The notes under the pieces were generated by a model. The model was not told where the DNA came from and did not search any database. It worked only from the letters and a program-made list of their open reading frames with translations. From positions 176,812,019-176,876,018 of the forward strand of contig NC_030677.2 of assembly GCF_000004195.4 (NCBI RefSeq): DNA of 64,000 nucleotides. Reading direction: 5' to 3'. The DNA comes from Xenopus tropicalis (taxonomy: Eukaryota > Chordata > Amphibia > Anura > Pipidae). The position numbers were made by a program, and so were the translations under genes. Positions 1-8,976 of this stretch are shown here, one piece after another; position 1 is the first letter of the stretch; every line of letters begins with the position of its first letter.

Positions 1-66
1 GCCTTTAGTCCCCCCCCCAGTTTAGTAGATATCCATGGCTCTGATCAATTTTTCTCTCTTAACCAG

Positions 67-102
67 GAACCATCTGTTGGATCTGGCAACTTTGTTTGCC
101 AA
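67..102 (+). CDS. micro-exon 1 (36 nt), 12-residue Cys-Gln unit
   Basis: The acceptor ctcttaaccag and donor aagtgagt bound a 36-nt phase-0 exon reading EPSVGSGNFVCQ. It is the first visible member of the repeated unit that ends in Cys-Gln. It sits 36 nt from the nearest in-window similarity of the left edge, so earlier units probably lie outside the window. Confidence 0.55.
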
Positions 103-218
103 GTGAGTATCAAATAATTCAATAATAAAACACCAGTCCCTTGATATAACATATGATCTATTTTCCCTTTCTAAAATGCTGACTTGATTTGATAACTTGA
201 CTTTTATCTCTTAACCAG

Positions 219-254
219 GAACCAACAGAAATCCCTGGCAACAATAACTGCCAG
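219..254 (+). CDS. micro-exon 2 (36 nt), 12-residue Cys-Gln unit
   Basis: The acceptor ctcttaaccag is identical to that of micro-exon 1 and the donor is caggtaagt. The exon reads EPTEIPGNNNCQ in phase 0. The shared acceptor and shared length show that it arose by exon duplication. Confidence 0.6.
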
Positions 255-370
255 GTAAGTAGGTTTGGTTTTCAGAAGTTTAGGGAATTTGTATTGTACA
301 AGGTACATTTTAGACACTAAACTACAGAGTTATAGTAAGTTGATTAGATAACTAACTTTATTTATCTTAG

Positions 371-418
371 GAGGAGGAGCCAGAGCAGAAAATGGAGCCG
401 GCTATTAACATCTGCCAT
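371..418 (+). CDS. micro-exon 3 (48 nt)
   Basis: A phase-0 exon after tttatcttag, with donor catgtaagc, reads EEEPEQKMEPAINICH. It is acidic and ends Ile-Cys-His, a longer variant of the unit. A palindromic MITE (485-993) lies in the intron that follows. Confidence 0.5.
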
Positions 419-484
419 GTAAGCATAAGAGAGGGATGAGGGGGCAAATAAAAATCATCCTATATTTTATTTATGCAAGACTAT

Positions 485-993
485 GGGGCCCATTTACTTA
501 CTCACGAACGGGCCGAATGCGTCCGATTGCGTTTTTTTCGTAATGATCGGTATTTTGCGATTTTTTCGGAAAATTATCGCAACTTTTTAGTTACCAATAC
601 GATTTTTGCGGAAAAACGCGAGTTTTTCGTAGCCATTCCGAAAGTTGCGATTTTTTCGTAGCGTTAAAACTTGCGCGAAAAGTTTCGCTTTTTTCTCAGC
701 GTTAAAACTTAAAAGGCGCGACGTTTTGCGCAAGTTTTAACACTACGAAAAAAATCGCAACTTTTTGCGCAAGTTTTAACGTTACGAAAAAATCGCAACT
801 TTCGGAATGGCTACGAAAAACTCGCGTTTTTTCGCGCAAATCGTATTGGTAACGAAAAAGTCGCGATAATTTCCGAAAAAGTCGTAAAGGCGCCGAAAAA
901 ATCGCAAAAAACACGAATAAGTCGCAAAATGTTCGTTTTCCAATCGGAATTTTTCCAATTCGGTCGGAATTCGTGTCTTAGTAAATCAGCCCC
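485..993. mobile_element. palindromic foldback MITE in an intron
   Basis: The two halves are near-complete inverted repeats about a centre near 739. The left end ggggcccatttact matches the reverse of the right end, agtaaatcagcccc. The arms are rich in TTTTTCG and CGAAAAA, and each carries a motif containing cgttaaaactt. A half copy of the same family is at 53636-53895, and the ends resemble those of 43350-44141. No transposase is present, so this is non-autonomous. The superfamily was not established. Confidence 0.75.
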
Positions 994-1063
994 TATATAT
1001 CAGCTTCTTTAAAACATAAATATTAAAACTTGCAATATCGTTTTCTTATCTTTTTTCAATCAG

Positions 1064-1099
1064 GAGACTCCAGAATTCCCTGATAATAACATCTGTCAG
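1064..1099 (+). CDS. micro-exon 4 (36 nt), 12-residue Cys-Gln unit
   Basis: The exon follows ttttttcaatcag, with donor caggtaag, and reads ETPEFPDNNICQ in phase 0. It is duplicated, with flanking intron, at 2027-2062. Confidence 0.65.
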
Positions 1100-1403
1100 G
1101 TAAGACAAAATAATAGGGGCACAATAGAAAAAGATATTTAAGAGAATATCAAATTAGAGTTTCGCTTTGGGGTGGCAATTTGTTAGGCACCACCTACTTG
1201 GCCAGAAATTAAGGCTAATGCCACATAGGGGGCTGATATTGGCCTTCAGAAAAACACAGGCCAAGAATCAGCCCCTACACTGGCATCAGCTTTCTTCCTG
1301 GTCTGAAACCAGAACCATTGCGTCAGGCAATGTGTTGAAAAGGGCTCAGTTTTTATTGGAGCCATGAAATTATTTTTAAAATCTTTTTTTCTGACTTAAC
1401 CAG

Positions 1404-1502
1404 GAGGAAGACCTGATAGTGGAGGCGAGTGCCGACACCAGCCCCTGCCACTACCAGGAATCTTTGATTGAGAGCGGAGTCCCTCAGTATAACACCAGTG
1501 AG
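1404..1502 (+). CDS. micro-exon 5 (99 nt)
   Basis: A phase-0 exon after ctgacttaaccag. It opens with EEDLIVEASADTSPCHYQ, then adds 15 residues (ESLIESG... ending NTSE) before the donor gaggtatgg. Its duplicate at 2309-2362 stops after the first 18 residues, because there a donor gtaag replaces the Glu codon at the same place. The two copies therefore differ by use of an internal donor. Confidence 0.6.
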
Positions 1503-2026
1503 GTATGGGCCAAACATTTTGCAGGGTTCCCAATGTGTTTAAAAGGGCTCAGTTTTTATTGGAGCTACAGGGGTTATGAATAATATCTGTAAAGAATAAT
1601 AATAATAATATTTACCCAACAGTGAAAATTATTTACTAACATAGTTTGGTGTGGGCAACTGCATTTGGGCAAGTTAGCCTCAGTTAACCAGTCAGCATCT
1701 GTTTCTTACTGGTCTTCTAGCATGTATAAATTAGAAAATAAAAAAATATGATTGGTTGCTACGATTACATACACTCATACAATTTAACTCATAGGCTCCT
1801 GCCACACATGCTAGATACTCGGCCTTTGGATAAACACAGGCTGAGAATCCGACCCTATGTTCCTAAATGCCACCGCATCCGGCATTTACCCTATATAAGT
1901 AAATAAGTACCACTGTGTCGGGTATATAAAAATCACCCTATATTTTATGCAAGACTGTATATCAGCTTCTATACAACAGAAATATTACAATGTGCAATAA
2001 CTTTTTCTTACCTTTTTTTCAATCAG

Positions 2027-2062
2027 GAGACTCCTGATATCCCTGATGATAACATCTGTCAG
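2027..2062 (+). CDS. micro-exon 6 (36 nt), duplicate of micro-exon 4
   Basis: The exon follows ttttttcaatcag, with donor caggtaag, and reads ETPDIPDDNICQ in phase 0. Three residues differ from micro-exon 4. Confidence 0.65.
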
Positions 2063-2308
2063 GTAAGAAAAAATTATAGGGTCACAATATAAATAATATA
2101 AATATAATATTTTAGGAGAATATCCAATCTAGATTCACTTTGGGGTGGTAATTTGTTAGGCACTGCCTACTTTGCCAGAAATTAAGGCATCAGCCTTCTT
2201 ATTGGTCTGCACCCAGAACCATTGCGTCAGGCAGTGTGATTAAAAGGGCTCAGTTTTTATAGGAGCAATTAAATTATTTTTTAAAATCTTTTTTTCTGAC
2301 TTAACCAG

Positions 2309-2362
2309 GAGGAAGACCTGATAGTGCAGGCGAGCGCCGACACCAGCCCCTGCCACTACCAG
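2309..2362 (+). CDS. micro-exon 7 (54 nt), duplicate of micro-exon 5
   Basis: The acceptor is ctgacttaaccag and the donor caggtaag. The exon reads EEDLIVQASADTSPCHYQ in phase 0, with Glu to Gln at the seventh residue compared with micro-exon 5. Confidence 0.65.
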
Positions 2363-2516
2363 GTAAGCAGAAAATTATGTAAAAGAGAAACACAATTATA
2401 TTAAAATATCCAACTTGGCTACATAAAATCCATTGTGACCGTTTCTTTAGGAACATGTTAATGACACTTTTAAGCTCTCACTTAGATGGTTGAGAAACTG
2501 TATTTATATTTCCCAG

Positions 2517-2605
2517 CGTCACCTAAAGAGACTGGCACCAACACTAGCCAGAACGAGGGCTCAGTAAAGGAACTGAGCCAAGAGGATAAGAAAGACCTGA
2601 AGGAG
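2517..2605 (+). CDS. possible acidic/Lys-rich exon, 5' border uncertain
   Basis: The donor gaggtttg ends a readable stretch containing TGTNTSQNEGSVKELSQEDK, which matches the acidic style of its neighbours. The obvious acceptor (tttcccag, before 2517) gives an 89-nt exon out of phase with the rest. A weaker AG before 2531 would give 75 nt in phase 0. Either the weak acceptor is used, or this exon is already broken. Confidence 0.35.
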
Positions 2606-3088
2606 GTTTGAGCTTCATTTTTTTTCCCTATAGTTTAGGTTTGAGTTTAATTTAATATTTTTTCTCTCGATATAGCATTAAATCATTTTAAACCTATTTG
2701 GGCTCCGAGCAGGTCCCCATCCAACCACATCATGCAAACTCTTATGTAGGCCCCATCCCACTCTTACCTGCAGGTCAATGCACAAGGGCTCAGTGGGGTG
2801 GGTTGGGCACCACTTTTTGCCTCCGTTACATCCTCTCAGACCTTCCACATCTCCCATTGCCCTTCTAGAACATACACACTAAAGCCAAGATCCAGGCAGG
2901 CTTCACTATACAAACTCCTGCAATCAGAGCAATGAGGGGTATAAAAGAAAGGACACTGCAAAACATAACAACCATCAAGCCCACTCCAAAGCTCTATCTC
3001 CCCTTATTTATGGGCACAAACATATACATTTGGGTGTTGCAGTTCTACTTTAAGATCAGTTTATATAACAACACATTTTCTTTCCCAG

Positions 3089-3157
3089 GAATCTGGCACT
3101 ACCACCTGCCGGCCCGAGATCTCCCGAAGAAAGCGAGTGGAACCTCCGACCAACGAG
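3089..3157 (+). CDS. exon (69 nt) before kinase domain
   Basis: A strong acceptor ttttctttcccag and donor gaggtggg bound a phase-0 exon of 23 codons. It begins ESGTTTCRPEIS and ends VEPPTNE, so it is Cys-containing and basic in the middle. It sits between the micro-exon array and the kinase domain. Confidence 0.55.
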
Positions 3158-3577
3158 GTGGGTCTCAATGAGGTTTAAACAAACAGACCTAATTCAACCT
3201 TTTCATCGATTTATATTTAAATTGATTTCCCCTTTTCAATCCTTCTGGATAATGAGCTGCTCTTATCTCAAAGCCCAGCAGTTCAGCTTGTGTGGGAGAG
3301 AGGGATTTTTTTTATAAAGAGGGTTCAAACTATAAGCAAAGTATAGTTCAGCACAAGGCCTGTTCCTTAAACTAAAGTTGTAAAGGGGCAAATGTTCTCT
3401 GTTTTAACCAAGATGTATCTGCCAGTCCATTATAAACGTTCTATGTATGAGCCAAACGACTTTAACTAACATACTGGCACCACATAGTAAATGAATCCTT
3501 TCCTTGCTCTACAAAATATAATGTTAGCAGTTCCACAAAATGAGTTGCTCTGATTAAATCCCTTTTCTCTTCCTCAG

Positions 3578-3613
3578 GGGAATAACACCATCTGACTGGC
3601 TGAGAAATACCCA
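3578..3613 (+). pseudogene. 36-nt micro-exon with in-frame TGA
   Basis: The acceptor cttttctcttcctcag and donor ccagtaagta bound exactly 36 nt, the length of the array unit. Phase 0 reads GNNTI, then TGA (3593-3595), then LAEKYP. The other units have a TGY Cys codon right after asparagines and Ile, so this looks like Cys changed to stop. Both neighbours are phase 0, so skipping the exon would restore an open frame. Confidence 0.5.
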
Positions 3614-3771
3614 GTAAGTAGCTGTAAAACTGTATTTTGGCTTAAATGTTCCAGCCCCCAGTCTTCTACCCTCTGTTTCCTCTTACACCTTCTGTGCTTC
3701 TCACATGTTAGAAAGGTTATTTGTCCAACTGCTTAATATTAGTTTATCACATTTTCAATGCTGTTTTTCAG

Positions 3772-3837
3772 GAGCCCGGGAGATATTTCAAATTGGGCGA
3801 ACAAATTGGAGAGGACCCCAATGGAGTGATTTACAAT
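3772..3837 (+). CDS. kinase exon K1: glycine-loop region
   Basis: A phase-0 exon of 22 codons after ctgtttttcag, with donor aatgtaag. It reads EPGRYFKLGEQIGE... and ends NGVIYN, matching the FELVEVVGNGTYGQVYK position of TNIK-type kinases. The first and third glycines of GxGxxG remain, but the middle one is lost (GEDPNG), which would weaken ATP binding. Confidence 0.65.
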
Positions 3838-3999
3838 GTAAGATATTTTGTTCTGTGTTAAAATATATGTGTGTGCTTTTGGGTTATTATTATGTAATTA
3901 TTATTATTATTATTTTGTAATTCTGTCCATTGGTTGTGCCCTCTAGAGTATTGTCCTTTCTGTGGTTTTCTTGTACTTCAGCCAATAAACCTTTCAATA

Positions 4000-4162
4000 T
4001 TTTTATTTGTAGATTGTAAGCTCTTTTGGGCAGGGCTCCCTTCACCTCTTGTATTGGTTATTAATTGCTTTTTATGTTACTCTGTATGGAACCCACTTAT
4101 TGTACTGAATATGTGCTGAATATGTTGGCGCTTTATAAATAAATGTTAATAATAATAATATT
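4000..4162 (+). repeat. interspersed repeat tail ending in (ATA)n
   Basis: The phrase attgtaagctcttttgggca, then gttggcgctttataaataaa and (taa)n, is a common frog 3' tail of LINE/SINE type. Shorter relatives occur near 31720-31775 and 55385-55440. Confidence 0.55.
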
Positions 4163-4246
4163 TATATGCTTCTGTATATGTTTTTGCTTTCCCATTCTGT
4201 TTTGTTAGCAATGATCGCTGAGTTTCTTTTCCTACTTTTGTTACAG

Positions 4247-4303
4247 GGATGGCACCGAAGCAGACGAGTGGAGGTGGCCATTGTAATCATAAAAGATCAA
4301 GAG
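4247..4303 (+). CDS. kinase exon K2: beta-3 strand, VAIK Lys missing
   Basis: A 19-codon phase-0 exon after ttttgttacag, with donor gaggtaatg, ends VEVAIVIIKDQE. Aligned to AAIKVMDV of MAP4K4/TNIK, the invariant ATP-binding Lys is Val. A Lys lies three residues downstream, and I cannot say whether it could substitute, as the displaced Lys does in WNK kinases. Confidence 0.65.
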
Positions 4304-4460
4304 GTAATGTGTCTTCATGATTACTGATTACTGTAATTAGATACTAATTAGCCTTTTGTTATACCTACATTATGGTTATCGGTAGAAAGAGAACTTGTTA
4401 ACCAAATACAGTCAGTGAAATACCCTGGGCCTAATAACTATGTTACTGTAAAATAAGAAA

Positions 4461-4896
4461 TACAGGTATGGGATCCCTTATCTGGAAACCTGTTATCCAG
4501 AAAGCTCTAAATTACGGAAAGCCTGTCTCCCATAGACTCCATTTTAATCAAATAATTCAGAATTTTAAAACTGATTTGCTTTTTCTCTGTAATAATAAAA
4601 TAGTACCTTGTAATTGATCCCAACTAAGATATAATTACCCCTTATTGGGGGCAGAACAGCCCTATTGGGTTTATTTAATGGTTAAATGATTCCCTTTTCT
4701 CTGTAATAATAAAACAGTACCTGTACATGATCCCAACTAAGACATAATTACCCCTTATTGGGGGCAGAACAGTCCTATTGGGTTTATTACACTTTTTTTA
4801 GTAGACCTAAGGTGTGGATATCCAAATTACGGAAAGACCCCTTATCCGGAATACCCTTGGCCCCGAGCATTCTGGTTAATGGGTCCTATACCTGTA
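4461..4896. mobile_element. MITE of the acaggtatggga family
   Basis: The left end tacaggtatgggatccctta mirrors the right end, gggtcctatacctgta. It is a very common Xenopus DNA-transposon derivative. It contains a partial internal repeat around the phrase taccccttattgggggcaga. Other copies are at 32362-32639, 56502-56831 and 58469-59228. Confidence 0.75.
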
Positions 4897-5060
4897 CAGT
4901 TTGATATTAAATAACTAACAGAGTCTCCGTCATATTATACAGTACTCATGTAGGGATATTACAATATCACTGTCATTTTTCATAACATCAAGTTAGGTTG
5001 GGGTATTTGAAATTGTTATTGTATCCATTTTATTTACCTTGTTTCTTTTTTTGAAACTAG

Positions 5061-5189
5061 AAGCAAAAAGGAATACAAAAAGAAGTTGAAGTCCTTGAAA
5101 TGGTGTCAGGCCATGAAAACATCGTGGATTTCTATGGGGCTTATTACCATCAGGCCCCACGGACACCATCACTCCCTGAAGGACTATGG
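5061..5189 (+). CDS. kinase exon K3: helix C and beta-4
   Basis: A 43-codon phase-0 exon includes KEVEVLEMVSGHENIVDFYG, matching xxEINMLKKYSHHRNIATYYG of the MAP4K4 group, with the helix-C Glu kept. It ends EGLW, where the family has DDQLW. The conserved gene-family intron position supports homology. Confidence 0.8.
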
Positions 5190-5419
5190 GTAAGGAAGTG
5201 TTTATTCGGAGAGGTTACACATTTATGTAGCAAACATGCCAATTTTAACTGATCTAATACGCATTTTGGATGCAAACATGATCCAATTTGATAAGAAACA
5301 GTTGCAGCTGATATTGCAGTCACACCAAGACTTAAAGCCACAAAGCCTCTTCCTTGGGTTCCCAATACATTTTTAGGGAAATAAAATAGTTGACCAAATA
5401 TTCTTTATTTGTTTTCTAG

Positions 5420-5524
5420 ATTGCTACTGAGTTCATCACTGGTGCCACTCTACAAGACCTCATTGGCACCAGAAAGACCTTAGGAGAAAGGTGGATCTCC
5501 TACATCTGCAAACAAATAATCACG
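5420..5524 (+). CDS. kinase exon K4: hinge and helices D-E
   Basis: A 35-codon phase-0 exon reads IATEFITGATLQDLIGTRKT... and ends WISYICKQIIT. It matches LVMEFCGAGSxTDLIKNTKG...WIAYICREIL of TNIK-type kinases. Confidence 0.8.
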
Positions 5525-5627
5525 GTAGGTCACAAGTTGAACTCCTTGGTGCTACTCTGCATATTTCTAATTAATCAATGAGTACAAAAATATTTATATA
5601 CTTACTTTTGCTTTCTTGATTTCTCAG

Positions 5628-5718
5628 GGCCTTTTCCACATGCAAAAAAAGAATGTCATCCACCATGACATTAAGCCCGGAAACATCCTAATCACCTCTT
5701 TAGGAGAGGTGAAGATTG
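5628..5718 (+). CDS. kinase exon K5: catalytic loop, HRD to HHD
   Basis: 91 nt, starting in phase 0 and ending with one base of the next codon. It contains KNVIHHDIKPGNILI, where the family has HKVIHRDIKGQNVLL. The catalytic Asp, the Lys two residues on and the Asn are kept. The Arg of HRD is His. Confidence 0.82.
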
Positions 5719-5831
5719 GTAAGTGACGCTTGGAATCTGAACACAAGGATATTTTTTTCTCCATGTTGTTTATTGGTGGCTAGCATGTCTAAATGAACAT
5801 TAACATCCCTGCTTTTCTCATACAATTTCAG

Positions 5832-5950
5832 GTGAATTTGGATTTGCCACATTTGGAGGAAAGAGCAGCAGTACTTTTGGGACTATAACATACTCGGCCC
5901 CAGAAGTACTGGCTAATTTTGCCAGCAACAAGCTCGAGTATGACCATAAG
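5832..5950 (+). CDS. kinase exon K6: DFG to EFG, activation segment
   Basis: 119 nt. It completes GEFGFATFGG, then has FGTITYSAPEVLANF and ends YDHK. The family has VDFGVSAQL...FIGTPYWMAPEVIA...YDFK. The Mg-binding Asp of DFG is Glu. It ends in phase 0 exactly where family members continue with SDLWS, and no such exon follows. Confidence 0.82.
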
Positions 5951-6107
5951 GTATTGCGATGTCTTCCCTATCTTTTTAGTTTAGAGTTAATGTCTCTCAC
6001 TTTACTTACCCCTCTCATAACAGAGAATGCAGAGCTGTAATGTGGTTTCTGTGATACGAGAATCTGAAATGAGAGAGTGAAATGCATTTTAGGTGCAGGA
6101 TACACAG

Positions 6108-6305
6108 GGTCAGACTGGGGGGTGAAGGGCCTGCAGGTGCCCCTGCCGGCCGCGTCCTAACCCCCCCACAGGGGCCCCCCTAACCCCCGCAGGGCCCCCC
6201 ATCCGACGTCCTCCCCGAGCACGTAAATTTAACGCATCAGGGGAGGAACAGTTGGGCAGGGGCAGCGCCAGCAGGGTCAGATCTGGGCCCATCAGGATTT
6301 TTCTC
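6108..6305. mobile_element. MITE fragment, gtcagactggg family
   Basis: It starts with agggtcagactgggggg and ends near gggcccatcaggattttt, with GC-rich phrases rich in ggggcccc between. These are the sequence signs of the MITEs at 16873-17151 and 19416-19640. It lies in the gap where a kinase exon is missing. Confidence 0.45.
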
Positions 6306-6500
6306 GTTAGGGGGAGAGGGTGGGGAAATGGAAACAGGAAAGAGGTGGAGAGGGTGGGGAAATGGAAGTAGAAAAGAGGTGGAGAGGGTGGGGAAATGGA
6401 ATAGGCAGTTAGGGGGAGAGGGTGGGGAAATGAAAACAGAAAAGAGGTGGAGAGGGTGGGGAAATGGAATAGGCAGTTAGGGGGAGAGCAGGAACATGGA
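6306..6500. repeat. purine-rich (GGGGAGAGGGTGGGG) repeat
   Basis: Irregular tandem copies of aggtggagagggtggggaaa alternate with gttagggggagagggtgggg. The G-runs on the + strand could form G-quadruplexes. The purine bias continues weakly to about 6660. Confidence 0.6.
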
Positions 6501-7169
6501 AATGGGTTAATAATGTGTGTGAATGAGAAAGAGAGTCAGGAAAGGTAGGGAAATGGTAAAGGTAGAAGTTATGGTGAGGGGGACATTGGGATATGAGGTA
6601 AAGTAAGGATGGGGAAAGGGATAAATGGGTAAATGAGGGCAGGTAATTGCTGTATGATGCCATAGACAGTCACTTTTTATTGCGCTGGGGGGGGGGCTGT
6701 TTTGGCCTCTGTGTATATGAAATGCCAGGGCCTATTAAGTGTCCCAGTCCGGGCTGAAATAAGGGTGAAGGTGATGTGTAACATGTGTAGCTCTTGAATG
6801 CACGAATGCAGACTCTCGTGCTGAGCTTGAGATCTTGGGGCTGGTATCTGGCAGCCAATACAAGCCAGGCTAAGATGTTGGCAAAACCAGAGAGACAGAA
6901 ATTTGGTCACAGGTAAATGTACCCTAATAATTCAGGGTTCGTAATAAATGGGCTCACCCTCTATTGCTGTCTCGAACAGCCCCTATCTGCCTGTGTTGTG
7001 ATTGGGCAGTGAGGCACTTTAAAGAGAGGATAATGGGGTATACAGGGCACTTGGCTGTGCTGATTCTATTAACAGACTGTTAAACGTGTGAACTCTGGAA
7101 AATGAGATATTATGTAACATGAACAATTATGATATATGATATAATTTTGCCACTGTTTCTTTTTTCCAG

Positions 7170-7321
7170 GAGCGACGATTTCCGTTTCTTCATTTCCGAG
7201 TACCTGCAGAGAGACCCATCCAGAAGACCGCCTGCAAGGCAACTTCTGTCGCACCCCTTCATTGGAGAGATCTGGGGTGAAAGGGGTGTGCAGAAGAACA
7301 TTGCCCAACAGCTGCACAGAG
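7170..7321 (+). CDS. kinase exon K-last: subdomain XI
   Basis: A 152-nt exon after gtttcttttttccag, with donor agaggtaagg. It reads SDDFRFFISEYLQRDPSRRP, then ARQLLSHPFIGEIW, and ends QQLHR, matching KKFxSFIExCLVKNxxQRPxTEQLxKHPFIRD...HIDR. It starts in phase 2, so it cannot be joined directly to K6 without a frameshift. This confirms that an exon of length 3n+2 is missing. Confidence 0.8.
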
Positions 7322-7492
7322 GTAAGGGAACTGCTCATTCTCATTATAGTTCACATGATGCATTGACTTTAACTTTCTACTGCTCTCATTCATACAATAT
7401 TCTGTTGCTTTCCTACATACAAATTCATTTGATACTAAAGCCACCAATAATAAAGACTTGTATTAGGGCAGAGGTCACTAAACTGGGCCAAA

Positions 7493-7826
7493 GGTCTCCA
7501 TACACGGGCCGATAGTAGCTGCCGATATGGGTCCCTTGAACCGATTCGGCAGCTTATCGGCCCGTGTAGGGGCAGCAACGACAGGCATGCTCGACCGATA
7601 TCTGGCCTGAAATTGGCCAGATATCGATCGGCCAGGTTAGAAAATTCAGTCGGATCGGGGACCGCATCGGCTCATTGATGCGGTCCCCGAACCGACTGCC
7701 CCATTGCCACCAATATAATTTGAATTAATTAATTTTTTTTACCTACACGCTCCCCGATATTGGCCACCCGTAGGTGGGGATATCGGGTGAAGATCCACTT
7801 GCTTGGTGATCTCGTGTATGGGGACC
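7493..7826. mobile_element. MITE with ggtctccatacacg ends
   Basis: The left end ggtctccatacacggg mirrors the right end, ctcgtgtatggggacc. Internal inverted pieces include gcagcttatcggcccgtg against cacgggccgatagtagctgc, and cgatatctggcc against ggccagatatcg. No coding capacity. Confidence 0.75.
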
Positions 7827-8976
7827 ATAAATCTACGGGACAGACAAACAAGCTGAGATGGGAGAACACGTTATTATTAGATAGTTGTAGTTGACCTTTA
7901 CATTAGCAGCAAAGGGAACGTTATATATAAAACACGCAATGACAAAAACTATAAATGCAAATAGTAAAAACAAACAAATGACAGAATTATTAAAAATTCA
8001 CCTATTCCATGAATAACGCTGAACAATCTCTCCTTAGGAATGAAGCACTAAAAGAACAGAAGAAGGCAGCCATCGGGGGAGGGTTTGGGGCATAAATAAG
8101 GGGGCCTATTTAACATCCTTGGGCCCCCCACATAACATCGTGGTCCCGATGGCAGCCCTCTATGTTCTCTTCTTCATGGACAACAGCATCTTCTAACAAC
8201 TGCATCTGAGAAATCTTTATTGTGTACTGATTTATACAATAAATATTCCATCTTTAGATTATATCAATCCATGCTAGATTTTCTTATTGGGGAGGCCATA
8301 ATAACCTTCAAGCCCACTGTTGGCTCATATCCATCATCCTTTTAATATAAATTCTAATAATGAGTAAGAGAAGAAGGCATAGCCCACAACTGGACAAAAA
8401 ATAAAAAAAATATACAAAATATTGTATTTTCATATAGGAAATGCCTACTTAAAGGGTAAGGCAATTTAAGATTCCCAGTAATATAGTGGCATTCTAAAAC
8501 ATATATTATTATTTTTTTTTTTTTCCCCAGCTATTGTGTTTAAATTGTAGTATGGTTTTTTCCTTTGGAGTTGCCATGATCACTGACCATAGCAACCAGT
8601 AAGGAAACAAGAAAGGTGCCCAAGTGACACCCATAGAATGGCCAGCCCATTGAATAATTGGTTTATCGGTCAATTATAGGAAAGGTGCATCCTAAATAGA
8701 AGACCTTGAATAAATAAAATTGTAACTTGCACTTGATATTTATTTAAAAAAGGAGCAAAAAAAAAACCAAAATGAAAAATGTAAAAAAGAAAGCGATAGA
8801 TATTTTTAAAAAAAATCTCTCTCTTGCCCTTTTAATTGCCCCATTTTTAAATAAATATCTGAGCAATGGGGGCTCTTCTGGGCCTGTTGCTGGCTGGGGG
8901 CCACCTCCCTGGTAGGATAGTGAGCACTAAGAGCACAAACACTCCTTACTCTTAAGGCTTTTCTGTCCCTGCTAAA
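7827..8976. other. non-coding stretch, no gene seen
   Basis: AT-rich sequence. An imperfect inverted pair at about 8050-8185 (gaagaaggcagccatcgg against ccgatggcagccctctatg) is probably another small MITE. A T-run and A-runs occur near 8510-8525 and 8755-8765. No exon was recognised. Confidence 0.5.

Larger units (their letters stand above)
1000..2380 (+). repeat. tandem duplication of a two-exon block, unit about 960 bp
   Basis: The stretch from about 1000 to 1500 recurs from about 1964 to 2375. The copy covers the tatatcagcttct start, both exons, the intron phrase from ctttggggtgg to the xxagaaattaaggc segment, and the acceptor ctgacttaaccag. Copies differ by scattered substitutions and small indels in introns, while exons change few residues. 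This is the local event that created micro-exons 6 and 7 from 4 and 5, or the reverse. Confidence 0.75.
67..7321 (+). pseudogene. MAP4K/NRK-like (Ste20 GCK-type) kinase-like gene, partial and degenerate
   Basis: The gene runs in from the left edge of the window and is followed to the end of its kinase domain. I see acceptor-AG/donor-GT bounded exons, almost all phase 0: an acidic, Cys-containing micro-exon array (67-3613), then kinase exons at 3772, 4247, 5061, 5420, 5628, 5832 and 7170. The kinase segments line up in order with MAP4K4/TNIK/MINK: glycine loop, helix C, hinge, catalytic loop, GTxTYSAPEV, and the RPxxxxLLxHPFI end. Those kinases are cytoplasmic Ser/Thr kinases upstream of JNK and actin control. 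Against activity are a broken glycine loop, VAIK changed to VAIV, HRD to HHD, DFG to EFG, no exon for subdomains IX-X, and an in-frame TGA at 3593-3595. It could be an expressed pseudokinase that skips the stop-bearing exon, but a decaying paralogue is more likely. First exon, C-terminal exons and promoter were not seen. Confidence 0.72.

Noticed and set aside
2451..2578. Alternative reading opening EHVNDTFKLS after an AG at 2450
   Set aside because: Ends in a stop within 38 codons and lacks the acidic composition of neighbouring exons; the overlapping frame ending at 2605 fits better.
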